From CADCVW01 sp964251385 (GTDB lineage Bacteria; Pseudomonadota; Alphaproteobacteria; Sphingomonadales; Sphingomonadaceae): a DNA stretch of 64,000 bases. Shown here piece after piece: positions 24,727 to 34,027 of this stretch. How positions within the stretch are numbered: the first letter of the stretch is position 1; each line of letters starts with the position of its first letter. The translations under genes were made by a program, and so were the position numbers. The DNA lies in assembly GCA_964251385.1 (NCBI GenBank), contig CAXUJK010000002.1, positions 124,001 through 188,000 on the forward strand, given 5' to 3'. The notes beneath the pieces were generated by a model, which saw only the letters and a list, made by a program, of their open reading frames with translations, searched no databases and was not told where the DNA came from.

Positions 24727-25020
24727 CTAGCCCACTTCGAGGAGGATGGCGTCGCCGCGCTGGTGCACGCGAAGGGCTATGCATTGCGTCACCAGATCTA
24801 TGAACACGCGCGCCCAAACCATTTCGGGTGTTTCACCCGGCTCGACGAACTCGACTGCGAGTCCCTCTACCGTGGCGGTGCGCGCACCGCAGATCACGTC
24901 GAAGCCGAACTCGGCGAGCGCTGCGATGAGGCCCAGGAGCACGTCCTGATCTTCATCGGTCCATTGCTCAACCGACTTACGAAGCGAAGGGGTCAGTCCG
25001 ACCTTATATGATGTAACCAT
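24727..25020 (-). CDS. Putative toxin partner of the XRE gene
   Basis: The 97-residue protein begins MVTSYKVGLTPSLRKSVEQW and ends RVHQRGDAILLEVG. The secondary structure pattern is mixed alpha/beta and acidic. I do not recognise a toxin family; the toxin suggestion rests on size, order (small gene then XRE gene) and location in a defence island. Upstream, 25021-25080 would hold the promoter. Confidence 0.5.
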   Translation of the reverse strand: MVTSYKVGLTPSLRKSVEQWTDEDQDVLLGLIAALAEFGFDVICGARTATVEGLAVEFVEPGETPEMVWARVFIDLVTQCIALRVHQRGDAILLEVG

Positions 25021-25578
25021 CTGTAGCTGTTCCCAAAACTAACCGCGGAGCGCGGCTTAGATTCCTAGCCATGGTCATTCTCCTTGCTTGTGTGCCGCGA
25101 ACCATTTCGCAGTCAGCTTGAGGTAGCATATTCCTTCTTGGAATACAACCCTAAGCTATATGTACGCGGCTCGTGCGGGCGGCTGTCTGCGGGCGATCGC
25201 CAACGGCGGTTTAGTCACACTCGGCGACATCGTGTGCACAGATCGCGATCGAAGGATCAGGATGTTTTTGCGACTGGCGCTCGGCACCTGGAACGGCGAT
25301 TCTTGGCGCTTGCTCTCAGATCGGGCGAGACCCAAGACCGGTTATTCGCGATTGGTTTTCCGTTCCCCACCTCCAGTCATGCGTTCATCTCTCAGGGAGT
25401 GTCGCGCAGAACCGGGCCGAGCGCTCGCATCTGCTCTGATGCCCAGTTTGGATGATAATCGCCTCTCAGGGTGGCGGCACCTCCAGCATCGAAACTGCGG
25501 AACAGGTCAGGAACTTAACTACTAATAGAGCATTTAACTGGCTGCACCACAATATGGTGTGTAGCTAGGAGGCACGGG
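25021..25578. other. Non-coding stretch, possible old gene debris
   Basis: A 121-codon plus-strand ORF at 25160-25525 has no RBS and no recognisable content. Segment 25365-25395 carries the CATGCGTTCATCTC word related to the repeat at 22130. The end (25530-25578) is AT-rich and probably contains the promoter of the 44-residue gene. Confidence 0.4.
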
Positions 25579-25713
25579 ATGGCGAAGAACGAGCATACGA
25601 GTGCAAAGGCCGGTAAGGCTGCCTCAAAGGTTCTGAAGGATGGGCGGACCGGCAAAGACTCGAAAACCGCCGCAGGTTCAGCCTTGTCGCAGCGCCCCGA
25701 CAAGAAGAAGTAA
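25579..25713 (+). CDS. Small lysine/alanine-rich protein (44 aa)
   Basis: The ORF reads MAKNEHTSAKAGKAASKVLK and ends ALSQRPDKKK. AGGAGG lies 7 nt before the ATG, so translation is likely. It resembles a widespread group of ~45-60-residue basic proteins with the pattern SAK.A..ASKVL and a terminal A.SALSQ.PDK. These are often found near toxin-antitoxin or defence genes, with no assigned function. It is 54 bp before the TIR gene and may share its transcript. Confidence 0.65.
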   Translation: MAKNEHTSAKAGKAASKVLKDGRTGKDSKTAAGSALSQRPDKKK

Positions 25714-25767
25714 TCCGGGAAGCCGGTTGGGAGCCCCTTCTCACCGCTTTGCAACTTGAGACAAGCC

Positions 25768-26487
25768 ATGGCTAGATGCACTGCACCAGTAAGGGGCCAT
25801 CGCTCGTCGGCCGCCGCAGCCGACTGTCCTGCATGCGGGAGCCGCTCTAGCCGCTACGGCGGTTTCGGCGGCGGCTACAGCAGTTATGAATCACACGCGC
25901 CCCCTTCATACTCCTCTTCGGGAAGCAGCGGGGGTCGGAGCACCGGCGGCGGGTCGGGACGCCGCACCACAAAGCCCCGTTGGTCGGGATCGGGTTCAGC
26001 TGTGTGGTACACGCCTGAACAAGTGCAGGCGCTCACGCCGATCCGCGAGAACGTCGAGAACCTAGCGGCCTCGCAGCCTGACCTTCGAGACGTGTTTCTC
26101 TGTCACGCGTGGGATGACAGACAGGGCTCCGCTAAGGAGCTGCATGATCTGCTCGAAGCGCGCGGTGTTCGCGTGTGGTTCAGCGAGAAGGACCTTGGCC
26201 TTGGGGTGCCGATGATGCGGGCGATCGACAAGGGATTGGTCAATTCGCGCGTCGGTATTGTGTTGGTGACCCCCGCTATGTTGCGCCGCCTTCCGGCAGA
26301 AGGCATCGCGGACAAAGAGCTTTCGGCCCTGCTCCGGCGTGAGCGACTCGTCCCGGTTGTTCACGGAGCGACCTATGAAGAGCTTGAGCAGGTCAGCCTC
26401 CTGCTCGCCTCCCGAGCCGGGCTGAGCACTGCTGAAGAGTCGATGGCCGAAGTCGCGAGCAAGATCGCCGAGCTGGTCGCCGCCTAG
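25768..26487 (+). CDS. TIR-domain protein with zinc-ribbon-like N-terminus
   Basis: The 239-residue protein has three parts. An N-terminal Cys/His cluster (C4, H11, C20, C23) probably binds zinc. A Gly/Ser/Tyr-rich linker follows (~28-80). A TIR domain occupies ~106-239: DVFLCHAWDDRQGSAKELHD, GVRVWFSEKDLGLG, VGIVLVTPAML. Glu140 in WFSEKDL aligns with the catalytic Glu of NAD-cleaving TIR domains such as SARM1, so NADase activity is likely. It lies 293 bp upstream of the GTPase-associated operon in the same direction and may be an effector of that system or stand alone. Confidence 0.85.
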   Translation: MARCTAPVRGHRSSAAAADCPACGSRSSRYGGFGGGYSSYESHAPPSYSSSGSSGGRSTGGGSGRRTTKPRWSGSGSAVWYTPEQVQALTPIRENVENLAASQPDLRDVFLCHAWDDRQGSAKELHDLLEARGVRVWFSEKDLGLGVPMMRAIDKGLVNSRVGIVLVTPAMLRRLPAEGIADKELSALLRRERLVPVVHGATYEELEQVSLLLASRAGLSTAEESMAEVASKIAELVAA

Positions 26488-26780
26488 TCGCATCGGGGCT
26501 AAGTTATGTTTTTTAGCCTGACATCGTAAATCCAAAACGGAGGTTTAAGGCTCTGCATAAGAAGGGGCAGAGCGGGAGCTCCATGGGTTGAGCGATAGAT
26601 AACAGAAGCATTCTTAACCATTCCGGACCTTTGCTCTTGGCAATCGAGGGGCGGGCTGTCCGAGAGATTGCAAGTGTACGGGGGTTGGCTATCCTCCGGT
26701 ACACGTATGCCTTGGTCGCCTGCATCGCGCCTTCGCCCAGACCGCGTCACTCTGCCCCAACCCTCTACGGAACCCCCTGC
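26488..26780. other. Spacer before the GTPase-associated operon
   Basis: The reading frame of the phosphoesterase stays open to 26631 but the added residues have no domain character. No repeat or clear promoter could be picked out by eye. The operon promoter should be here. Confidence 0.4.
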
Positions 26781-28118
26781 ATGGCCCTGATCTTGGTGCA
26801 TCTCTCCGACGTCCACTTCGGGCAGGAGCGGTCGAACAAGTTGGTCGAGGTGCACAAAGACGCTCGGGAGCGCCTTCTGGACGACGTCAGGAAGTTCGCC
26901 GGAGAGATTGCCCCTAAGCGTATTTCGGGCGTCGTCGTCACCGGCGACGTCGCCTATGGCGGAAAACCGAGAGAATACGAGGAGGCTGGCCTCTGGCTCG
27001 ACCGGCTAACGAAGCTCATCGGATGCTCGCGATCCGACGTACAAGTCGTGCCCGGCAACCACGACATCGATTGGGACGAGATCTCCGCAGGCGTCGCCTA
27101 TCTGCTCAAGGAGATCGAGACGCACGGTGAGGACAAGCTCAACGAGTTCCTGAACGCCACGAACGATCGAGAGATGCTGTACCGCCGGTTCAACGCCTAC
27201 GAGAGGTTCGCCGACGCCTACAACTGCCCACTCGACAAGGCAGGCGGGGGCGCCGGCGACCGCGTCGTGGAGCTGGCGCCCGGACGGCGGCTGAGGTTTT
27301 CGGGCCTGAACAGCGCCCTCGCCTGCGCGAAGTATGACACGCAGGGAAAGCTCGTGCTGGGTGAGCGCCAGAGGGTCCTCCAGCGCAACTCAGGCGAGGA
27401 ACTGGTCGTCCTCTGCCACCATCCGATGAGCTGGATGGTCGATGGCGAGGACGCCAACGGCTACATCAGGGCACGTGCCCGGGTGCTGGTCACCGGCCAC
27501 GAGCACAAGCCGTCAGGGCGCGTCGAACGCGTCCTCGACGACGCCGACCTCCTCACCATCGAGGCAGGTGCAACGACGCCCCCAGGGTTGGACGACGAGT
27601 TCACCTATGCGTACAATTTCCTCGAGTTCGCATGGGCCGAGGAAACAGACTCACTAGCTGTGACGATCCATCCGCGATGCTGGTCAGAGCAACGCAAGGA
27701 GTTCGTGGAGGACAAGGTGAGGATTGATCCGGGAGCCAGGTCATGCGTACTCGCGTCGCCGCGCTACCGGGAAGCGCCGCGCGTGCCGAAGGAGCAGGCC
27801 GCCGCACTCGTTGAGGGCGTCGAGTCACCTGTAATCCAGCAGGAATCGTCTAACGGGGAAAACGGAACGGATCTCATGCCCGCCGAATATCCCGACATAA
27901 TCCTGCGCTTCTTTAGGGACCTAACACCTGGCCAGAGACTGAGATTGCTCGTTGAACTTGGAGCGGTCCCGGAGAGCTGGAATGACAAGCTGTCGCACGG
28001 CATCGAGAAGGCCCTAATCGATCGGGCCATCCAGTCAGGTCGCGCCGCCGATATCCGCGCGAAGCTCGACGAGCTGACTGAAGGAAAGAATGGGGAGGGA
28101 CAACGACCAAATGGCTGA
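26781..28118 (+). CDS. Calcineurin-like metallophosphoesterase with C-terminal adaptor
   Basis: The 445-residue protein shows the full metallophosphoesterase set: LSDVHFG (D10, H12), VVTGDVAYGG (D56), PGNHDID (N93, H94, D95), VVLCHHPMSW and VLVTGHEHKPSG. After ~residue 355 a separate small helical domain (YPDIILRFFRDLTPGQRLRL, LSHGIEKALIDRAI) looks like the adaptor domain named GAD1 in GTPase-associated systems. It probably cleaves a nucleotide, nucleic acid or phosphoprotein. It is the first gene of the five-gene operon, and its end overlaps the next gene by 8 bp. Confidence 0.85.
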   Translation: MALILVHLSDVHFGQERSNKLVEVHKDARERLLDDVRKFAGEIAPKRISGVVVTGDVAYGGKPREYEEAGLWLDRLTKLIGCSRSDVQVVPGNHDIDWDEISAGVAYLLKEIETHGEDKLNEFLNATNDREMLYRRFNAYERFADAYNCPLDKAGGGAGDRVVELAPGRRLRFSGLNSALACAKYDTQGKLVLGERQRVLQRNSGEELVVLCHHPMSWMVDGEDANGYIRARARVLVTGHEHKPSGRVERVLDDADLLTIEAGATTPPGLDDEFTYAYNFLEFAWAEETDSLAVTIHPRCWSEQRKEFVEDKVRIDPGARSCVLASPRYREAPRVPKEQAAALVEGVESPVIQQESSNGENGTDLMPAEYPDIILRFFRDLTPGQRLRLLVELGAVPESWNDKLSHGIEKALIDRAIQSGRAADIRAKLDELTEGKNGEGQRPNG

Positions 28119-29124
28119 CCTTGCGACCTACATCAGGATCTACGACGCGGCCCCCGACGACGACATGGTCGGGAAGAGGGAAACCGCAATTAAGGACGCG
28201 ATCACCGCGCTAAAGAAGACGACGACCGCCCCGGGTCTCATCGAGCTAGCGTCAGCCGCGGCCAGGTCGTTCTCCGACGACACCACGCCCGACCCCCTCG
28301 GCTCCGCCGTCGCGACGGCCATCAAGGTGAAGGCTCCTTCGTTTGTGCGCGAAGAGCGCGAAATGGAGGTATCCGTCATCTCGGCGTTAACGGTGGCTGG
28401 GATGCTCGACGTCGCCGAGACGGCCAGCATCGTGACCATCAAGGACATCATCGCCGCCACGCTCTGGTCGGCGCTCTCGTTTCAGAAGCCGGTCGAAAAC
28501 GTGAAGCACGAGCAGCTCCGGCAGGAGATTCTGGTTGCGGCCCGCGACCGCGTGCTGAACCGCGGCGAGGTCAGCCGCAAGCGGACGGCACCGCGCGAGG
28601 TGCCAGAATTTGCAGACGGCGACACCGCCCAGATCACAAAGAGCCTCAATGTCGCCAGGACGAGCATGACGGCTCTCACCAACAACGCGGCACTCGACCG
28701 CGAAGAGATTGACGTACTCTGGTGGGCGGTCAGCGGCCGGAGCCCAATCACCTCTGGGGCGTACGAGGACGTCGAACCGCCAGCGCGCGGCCTGCTGCGG
28801 GCCATCGAGCTCGGCGTCCTGATGCGCCGCCTACCGTCGAAGGCCATGCGCCGCCTCGCGCTTTCCGGTGTCCCGGCACTCGGCGACATCTCCTTTGGCG
28901 ATCTTCTCGCCGCCGTCGGGAACATTCGCGAGCACCTCGCGGAGAAGGTGCCCGCTCAGGACACGATCCGATCCAACCCCATCGCTTTCCCGCTGCTAAC
29001 GGCGGTGCTCGACGGCACCACTGCGACGCCGGCCATCTCCAAGAAGGGTGACGAATGGGTCGGACGCGCCCTGCTGGAGACAGGGCTGGCGAGGCTGTGC
29101 GAAACGCCGGACCCGAAGCTGTAG
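28111..29124 (+). CDS. Helical GTPase-system protein (GASH-like)
   Basis: The 337-residue protein is predicted almost all helical: MADLATYIRIYDAAPDDDMV, EEREMEVSVISALTVAGMLD, ALDREEIDVLWWAVSGRSPI. It has no catalytic motif. Its size, composition and place between the phosphoesterase and the GTPases fit the GTPase-associated system helical (GASH) protein described with such systems; I assign it by memory of that family and by context. ATG 28111 has GGAGGG upstream; ATG 28090 is the alternative. Confidence 0.65.
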   Translation: MADLATYIRIYDAAPDDDMVGKRETAIKDAITALKKTTTAPGLIELASAAARSFSDDTTPDPLGSAVATAIKVKAPSFVREEREMEVSVISALTVAGMLDVAETASIVTIKDIIAATLWSALSFQKPVENVKHEQLRQEILVAARDRVLNRGEVSRKRTAPREVPEFADGDTAQITKSLNVARTSMTALTNNAALDREEIDVLWWAVSGRSPITSGAYEDVEPPARGLLRAIELGVLMRRLPSKAMRRLALSGVPALGDISFGDLLAAVGNIREHLAEKVPAQDTIRSNPIAFPLLTAVLDGTTATPAISKKGDEWVGRALLETGLARLCETPDPKL

Positions 29125-29125
29125 G

Positions 29126-30130
29126 ATGGCCGACGCCTGCCAAACAGCCGGCTGCACCGTCGGGGAGACCGGGGTTTGCCTCCTCAACAACGATCCCCAA
29201 AAATGCGAGTTCAGGATCAATAACGACACGATCACACTCGAGAGCAGCGCCCGTTCGGACGGAGAACTCGTCGTTCCGCCCGTGCTGGAGGCACCGGAGG
29301 ACAAGCCGGTCTTATGGGACAACCTCCCGCTCGAGGTCGGAGAGCTCGGAGAGTATCTTGCGTCCCGTCGATGTCTCCTTGTGGGGATTGTCGGAACGCC
29401 TGCGGCCGGCAAAACCGCGGCGCTCGTCAGCATGTATCTTCGCCTTGGACATGGTAGGCTCGAGGGTTTTCAGTTCGCCGAGAGCACGCGCCTGATCGCA
29501 TTCGAGGAGATTAGCCAGGGAGCCCGAGTCTGGGGCTCGCCGGCACCGGATGCAATGACCGCACGAACGATCGCGAGTGGTCGGCGTCTGGCCGGCTTCC
29601 TGCACCTGCGGCTCAAGATGCTAGAGGGCGACCGCCTGCTAGACCTGCTGATCCCCGACCTGCCGGGCGAATGGAGCGACACCCTTATTGATTCCAACAG
29701 GACCGAAGGCCTCGGCTTTCTTAATTCGGCCCAGGTAATCTGGGTGTTCGTGAACGGCGCCGACGTACGCGACGACGCCACAAGGATGCACACACTCAGC
29801 CGCACGAAGCAGCTGCTCCGACGAGTCGCGGCCATGCTCGGGCAAGGGTGTCCGCCGGTGAAGATCGTCGTCACGCATTCGGACGCGGGCCCTTTGACCA
29901 AGGCTACCTCGGACCGTCTGGAAAAGATGACGGACGAGCTGGGCTTGTCGGCCGAGATCGTCGAGATCGCGTCGTTCTCCGGAAACGAGCAGGTACCGGC
30001 AGGCAGCGGGATCTCCGATCTGATCGTGAAGTCGATCCCAACAACCCCGGCGGCGGGGATCGAGTGGCCAGACACTGCTGGGGACACAACCGGAAGGTTC
30101 ATGAACCGCTACGTTGAAAGAAAACGGTGA
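29126..30130 (+). CDS. TRAFAC-like GTPase with Cys cluster (double-GTPase system, first)
   Basis: The 334-residue protein starts with Cys5, Cys10, Cys18 and Cys27, a likely zinc knuckle. The G domain has the P-loop GTPAAGKT (90-97), a switch/G3-like DLPGEW (178-183) and a G4-like VVTHSD (248-253). It begins 1 bp after the preceding stop and its TGA overlaps the GTG of the second GTPase. Tandem GTPases of this type sit with a GAP1 protein in predicted conflict systems. It may sense an invader signal and gate the effector. GTP hydrolysis has not been shown for this protein. Confidence 0.8.
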   Translation: MADACQTAGCTVGETGVCLLNNDPQKCEFRINNDTITLESSARSDGELVVPPVLEAPEDKPVLWDNLPLEVGELGEYLASRRCLLVGIVGTPAAGKTAALVSMYLRLGHGRLEGFQFAESTRLIAFEEISQGARVWGSPAPDAMTARTIASGRRLAGFLHLRLKMLEGDRLLDLLIPDLPGEWSDTLIDSNRTEGLGFLNSAQVIWVFVNGADVRDDATRMHTLSRTKQLLRRVAAMLGQGCPPVKIVVTHSDAGPLTKATSDRLEKMTDELGLSAEIVEIASFSGNEQVPAGSGISDLIVKSIPTTPAAGIEWPDTAGDTTGRFMNRYVERKR

Positions 30131-30984
30131 CCAACCGGACCCTCATCATGGTCGGCGGCCCCGACAGCGGAAAGACCAATTTCCTTGCGAGGCTGGTCGC
30201 ACACCTGCGGGACGGCGACGGAAAGCTGCGCGCCCCCGACCTGCCCGATGACATCCAATACGTGGAGGAGGCGCTCGCCTTCTTGATGAAAGGAGAGTTC
30301 GCTCCCCGGTCTCACAACACGACCGATGAACTCAGCGGCAACATCACGCTCGATCTACGCGACGTTGACACGGACGCGACCGCGACGATCAGCGTCCCCG
30401 ACGTCTCGGGAGAGACCTGGGACGAGGTCGCCCGCACAGCCGAGATTTCGCGCGAGTGGCTCGACCGGGTCCAGGAGGCGGACGGGGCGCTCCTTTTCGT
30501 GCGGGTGCTATCTGAGCTGAACGTCACTCCGCTAGACTGGGTGAACACCGCTCCCCTTCTCGAGTTGGTTGGGCCCAATCCGGACTATGCGACACCGACT
30601 CAGGTCCTGCTGTGCCAACTCCTCCGCCTCCTGGACGAGAACCTCGGCACCAGCTCGAGCACGAAACCACGCGTGGGGATCGTCGTGACCGCGTATGACC
30701 TGCTGGATGCGGAAACACGAGGCCAGGGACCGGCAGCCTTCCTGCGGGACACTTATCCCCTGTTCGCCGGCATGATCGACAACATGGAGGACATCGAGAT
30801 CGGCGTGTTCGGCGCCAGCGTCGTGGGAGGCGAGTTTGCTGACGCGGAGTTCAAGAGCGGCTATCTTGCGGGCGACCTCGTGGAGAGTGGCTACGTCGTG
30901 GACGACACCAGAACACCAATGGAGCAGGTTGGCGACGTCTCGCGACCGGTGTCGTGGGTGCTGCGATTCCATAACTCCCCTTGA
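30127..30984 (+). CDS. Second GTPase of the double-GTPase system
   Basis: The 285-residue protein starts at GTG 30127 within a GTGA overlap. The P-loop is GGPDSGKT (10-17), directly at the N-terminus. VPDVSGETWDE provides the G3-like element, and VVTAYDLLD could act as G4. It lacks the N-terminal Cys cluster of the first GTPase. The two probably form a heterodimer. The stop overlaps the ATG of the GAP1 gene (TGATG), so all three are stoichiometrically coupled. Confidence 0.8.
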   Translation: MTNRTLIMVGGPDSGKTNFLARLVAHLRDGDGKLRAPDLPDDIQYVEEALAFLMKGEFAPRSHNTTDELSGNITLDLRDVDTDATATISVPDVSGETWDEVARTAEISREWLDRVQEADGALLFVRVLSELNVTPLDWVNTAPLLELVGPNPDYATPTQVLLCQLLRLLDENLGTSSSTKPRVGIVVTAYDLLDAETRGQGPAAFLRDTYPLFAGMIDNMEDIEIGVFGASVVGGEFADAEFKSGYLAGDLVESGYVVDDTRTPMEQVGDVSRPVSWVLRFHNSP

Positions 30985-33605
30985 TGCAAGTCGACCAACA
31001 GTGGCACGGCTACAGGCGGGGCCACCAGCTTCTTGCCTCGACGATCGAGCTGGGGTCACGCGACCAAGATCTGATCGATAAGCTGTCGGACGCGAGCGGG
31101 TCACCGCGTCCGGGTGAGACGTTCGCGCCCTACCTGAGTGTTTATCCGCTTCCGAGTGGACGTTTCAGTGTCGTCGCTCGCACGTGGCAGGATCTGAAAG
31201 CAACTAGGTCCGGAACCGTCTTCACCCGGAGCCTTCTCGTACCAATCGAGGCATGGGCGAAGGCGCCCTCGGTTCGGCCGTTCATCGAAGCGCTGAGCGA
31301 CCGGGACATTACGAGCGAGCGCGCGTGGATCGTGCACGCAGACGGCCCGTGGGAACCACTCAGCGATCCGGGACTGGCGGAGCTCGTGGAGGCTCTTTTC
31401 CTTGAGCGGGCTGCCGCAGTCGCCGCGTTCGGGTTTGGCCCAGTGGAGGAGATGAGCGGCCGCCTGCTGCAGAGCCTGTGGCCATCGCGCCGCGCGTCGA
31501 TGGCCATCTGCACCTTCGCGCTCAGTCCCCGGTTGTTGCCGGACCGCGACTTCGACCTCGTCTTCGCGCCGGACAGCGCGCGCTCTAGGTTCACGAAGTG
31601 GGCCGGTAGGAAGGTGAGCGCGTCTCTTGAAGCTGCCGTCCCCCGTCACGAATGGACCGCCCAGCTGCAAGCCCGGATCTTCAACGATCCGAACCCAAGC
31701 CTACGCGAGCTGGACGACATTGGCGCACTCGACGGAAGTGACCGCAACGACGGTTCAGCGCTGCGCCTCTCGCTGCTCTGGTCGGACCTGCGAAGCAAGG
31801 CTCATTCCTCACCAACCTCGCTGCTGGGGATGCTGGACATCCTTAGCTCGCTTGGCCGGCAGCCTTGGAGCGTGCCCGAGATACCGGGGCTGATAATTCG
31901 CTCACTCTCGGATTTACCCACTCCGCCGACGCCGGACGACTGGCGTTTCCTCGTGCTGCTGACACGCAAATTGGGAGAAGAAATACCGCTCAGCGTCATT
32001 CGATCAATGTTCAAGGCTGGCCGGCGCGTCGCGGGATCTCTCCCCGGTTTGATCATCGCGAACGGCGACGACGTCTCGACGACCACGCTCCCGCATCTCC
32101 TCCGACCACCGGTCGCGCGGGGACTGGCTGACCTGGAAGCAGCCGAACTCTCATCGGCCCTTCGCTCTAGCCATCCGGACCTCACCGTGTCGCTTATGAA
32201 GGAGAGTCCGTGGTTCTCCACCGCGGTTGCGAAAAGCCTGAACAGCGACGTCGACGCAGGTCTGGTGCAGCAGATCGCGCAGGTGGTCGCCAGCGATCCG
32301 TTGGCGGCCAAACGGACCGTCGGCGGATTGGCAAAGGGCGCTACCGCCTCGGCTCTGGCTCCGCTCCTGCGAGCTGCGATACGAGGTGCCCCTGCGGCTA
32401 ATTTCGGACTTCTGGCCAGGACTGTGCTGGGCGCCGGCGGCGGATCGCGGACGGCGATCATCGACACCCTTGTCGATGCGTCGCGCGAGATGCTTCAGAA
32501 GGACGTGCTCCTGAGGGAAGCGCTAGTTGCGCCGATCGCGAGCGAGGCCGACCAGATTATCGTCGAACTCGCCCGCGACCGGGACTCGATCATCTGGCTT
32601 GTGGATGCGCTCCTCGGTGACGCTTGCCGACTGTCGCCGCTTCTACTCAAGATGATGTCAGGTTGGTCCGATCCCGACATGCGCGAGATGCTACGAGAGG
32701 GAAGGATCAAGGACGCATTCATGGAAGCATCGCTCTCAGGCCTGCCGGGAAGCGGAAAAGCCTTCGTTCGGCTTCTACGCCTGCTTCCAGTCGGCGCGCC
32801 GGCGGCCGCGGCGCTCCTCCGGCACGCCCGGCCAACGCTGTCGCAGAGCGAGTACCACGACGCATCCCTACAGGTCCTCGATCAACTGCTGTCCCTTGAT
32901 CCCGCCAGCCATGCGGACCTGCTGCACCCGCTGCTTTCCAGCGCCGATCCGTCACGCTTCGTGTCGAATGCCTTCTCCACGGCTCTCGACGGCGCGCAGG
33001 TCGGACGCAACGTCGCGGCGATTGCGCGATCTGAGTCGGTCGCGCGCTTTGTGCCGATCGTCGATCAGATTACACGTCGCCTGACCGATCGCCGGACAGG
33101 TGGATACGGCCAGGCGGGCTACGACGGCTGGGCGCGTCTCCTGCGTCTGGCGAGACAGTCTCACCCGGAGGCTCTAGTGAGGAGCGTCGACGCCTCCCTA
33201 GACTACGCCCTCGCGCGACCCGACGAGCCAACAGGCGGCGTAGTGGCGGCTGCGTTCCCGCTGGTTTATGCGCGCCTGAAGAGGGACAGCCTGTCAGATG
33301 TCCCGATGAACCTCATCACCGCGATGATCATGCTTCCGCTGTCGCTTTTCACCGATTGGGACAAGGCTAAGACGGCCCGGCACGGGATCGTGGACGAGTT
33401 TCTGCGGTCGAAGTGGGACCCCGTCGAGCTCCTGCGGGCAGGCGTTGATGCGCAGATTCCTCGGAAGATACTCGGATACCTCGTCGGCAGGGCCGGAGGA
33501 AAGGCGTACTTCCGCCGTATCGAAAGCGGTCTCCGCACTTATCCGGAACCGGCACGTTCGGTCCTGATGGCTGCACTGGATGAGTTCCGCTCGACAGGGA
33601 AGTGA
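30984..33605 (+). CDS. GAP1-type large GTPase-associated protein
   Basis: The 873-residue protein begins MQVDQQWHGYRRGHQLLAST, the hallmark of the GAP1 N-terminal domain (QxxxGYxxGHxLL). PYLSVYPLPSGRFSVVARTW and RSGTVFTRSLLVPIEAWA follow. The middle and C-terminal ~550 residues are a helical repeat-like array (many Leu/Ala helices), fitting the GAP1 middle and C-terminal parts. I chose ATG 30984 over TTG 30981. The protein is the large partner, possibly a scaffold or regulator of the two GTPases. No nuclease or membrane motif is evident. Confidence 0.85.
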   Translation: MQVDQQWHGYRRGHQLLASTIELGSRDQDLIDKLSDASGSPRPGETFAPYLSVYPLPSGRFSVVARTWQDLKATRSGTVFTRSLLVPIEAWAKAPSVRPFIEALSDRDITSERAWIVHADGPWEPLSDPGLAELVEALFLERAAAVAAFGFGPVEEMSGRLLQSLWPSRRASMAICTFALSPRLLPDRDFDLVFAPDSARSRFTKWAGRKVSASLEAAVPRHEWTAQLQARIFNDPNPSLRELDDIGALDGSDRNDGSALRLSLLWSDLRSKAHSSPTSLLGMLDILSSLGRQPWSVPEIPGLIIRSLSDLPTPPTPDDWRFLVLLTRKLGEEIPLSVIRSMFKAGRRVAGSLPGLIIANGDDVSTTTLPHLLRPPVARGLADLEAAELSSALRSSHPDLTVSLMKESPWFSTAVAKSLNSDVDAGLVQQIAQVVASDPLAAKRTVGGLAKGATASALAPLLRAAIRGAPAANFGLLARTVLGAGGGSRTAIIDTLVDASREMLQKDVLLREALVAPIASEADQIIVELARDRDSIIWLVDALLGDACRLSPLLLKMMSGWSDPDMREMLREGRIKDAFMEASLSGLPGSGKAFVRLLRLLPVGAPAAAALLRHARPTLSQSEYHDASLQVLDQLLSLDPASHADLLHPLLSSADPSRFVSNAFSTALDGAQVGRNVAAIARSESVARFVPIVDQITRRLTDRRTGGYGQAGYDGWARLLRLARQSHPEALVRSVDASLDYALARPDEPTGGVVAAAFPLVYARLKRDSLSDVPMNLITAMIMLPLSLFTDWDKAKTARHGIVDEFLRSKWDPVELLRAGVDAQIPRKILGYLVGRAGGKAYFRRIESGLRTYPEPARSVLMAALDEFRSTGK

Positions 33606-34027
33606 ATTGGTGGTCGCTTGCGGATCGATCTAGACGGCATCGGACAAGCTCACCGGCCAAGGTTCGCGTTGATCTTGACTGCGTCCTGGTCTCGCGATCC
33701 CTGAGCCCGCTCCGCACCGAATAAGGTGCAATCGTTTGATAGGCGCTTGCGACGTCGATTCTCGTATCATCTTGAGTAACACGTTGGCCGAACGACGGTT
33801 TCGGATCGTCGGCAGCCTGACTTGATAACGTGATTGAGGCGCTTAGCTGCCGTCTCGCTGAAGCTGAATGGACGGCCGAAAACGCCGGATCGGAGCCGAA
33901 AGCGGTCGTTCCGCTTTCCACCAATAATGCGATGTAAGATGTAAAACCTCTCCCGCTGAATGGACGAAGGACGAGTTTTGGAAACGAATTTCGCGTCGCT
34001 GTACGTCTAAGATTGGGCGCATAACGG
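33606..34027. other. Non-coding stretch between cargo and integrase
   Basis: Nothing gene-like is seen; the long minus-strand ORF here is an overlap of the integrase in another frame. GC is lower than in neighbours. This is the boundary between the defence cargo and the integration module. Confidence 0.45.

Noticed and set aside
25160..25525. 121-codon plus-strand ORF between the second toxin-antitoxin-like pair and the 44-residue gene
   Set aside because: No RBS, no recognisable domain and Arg/Ser-rich random character.
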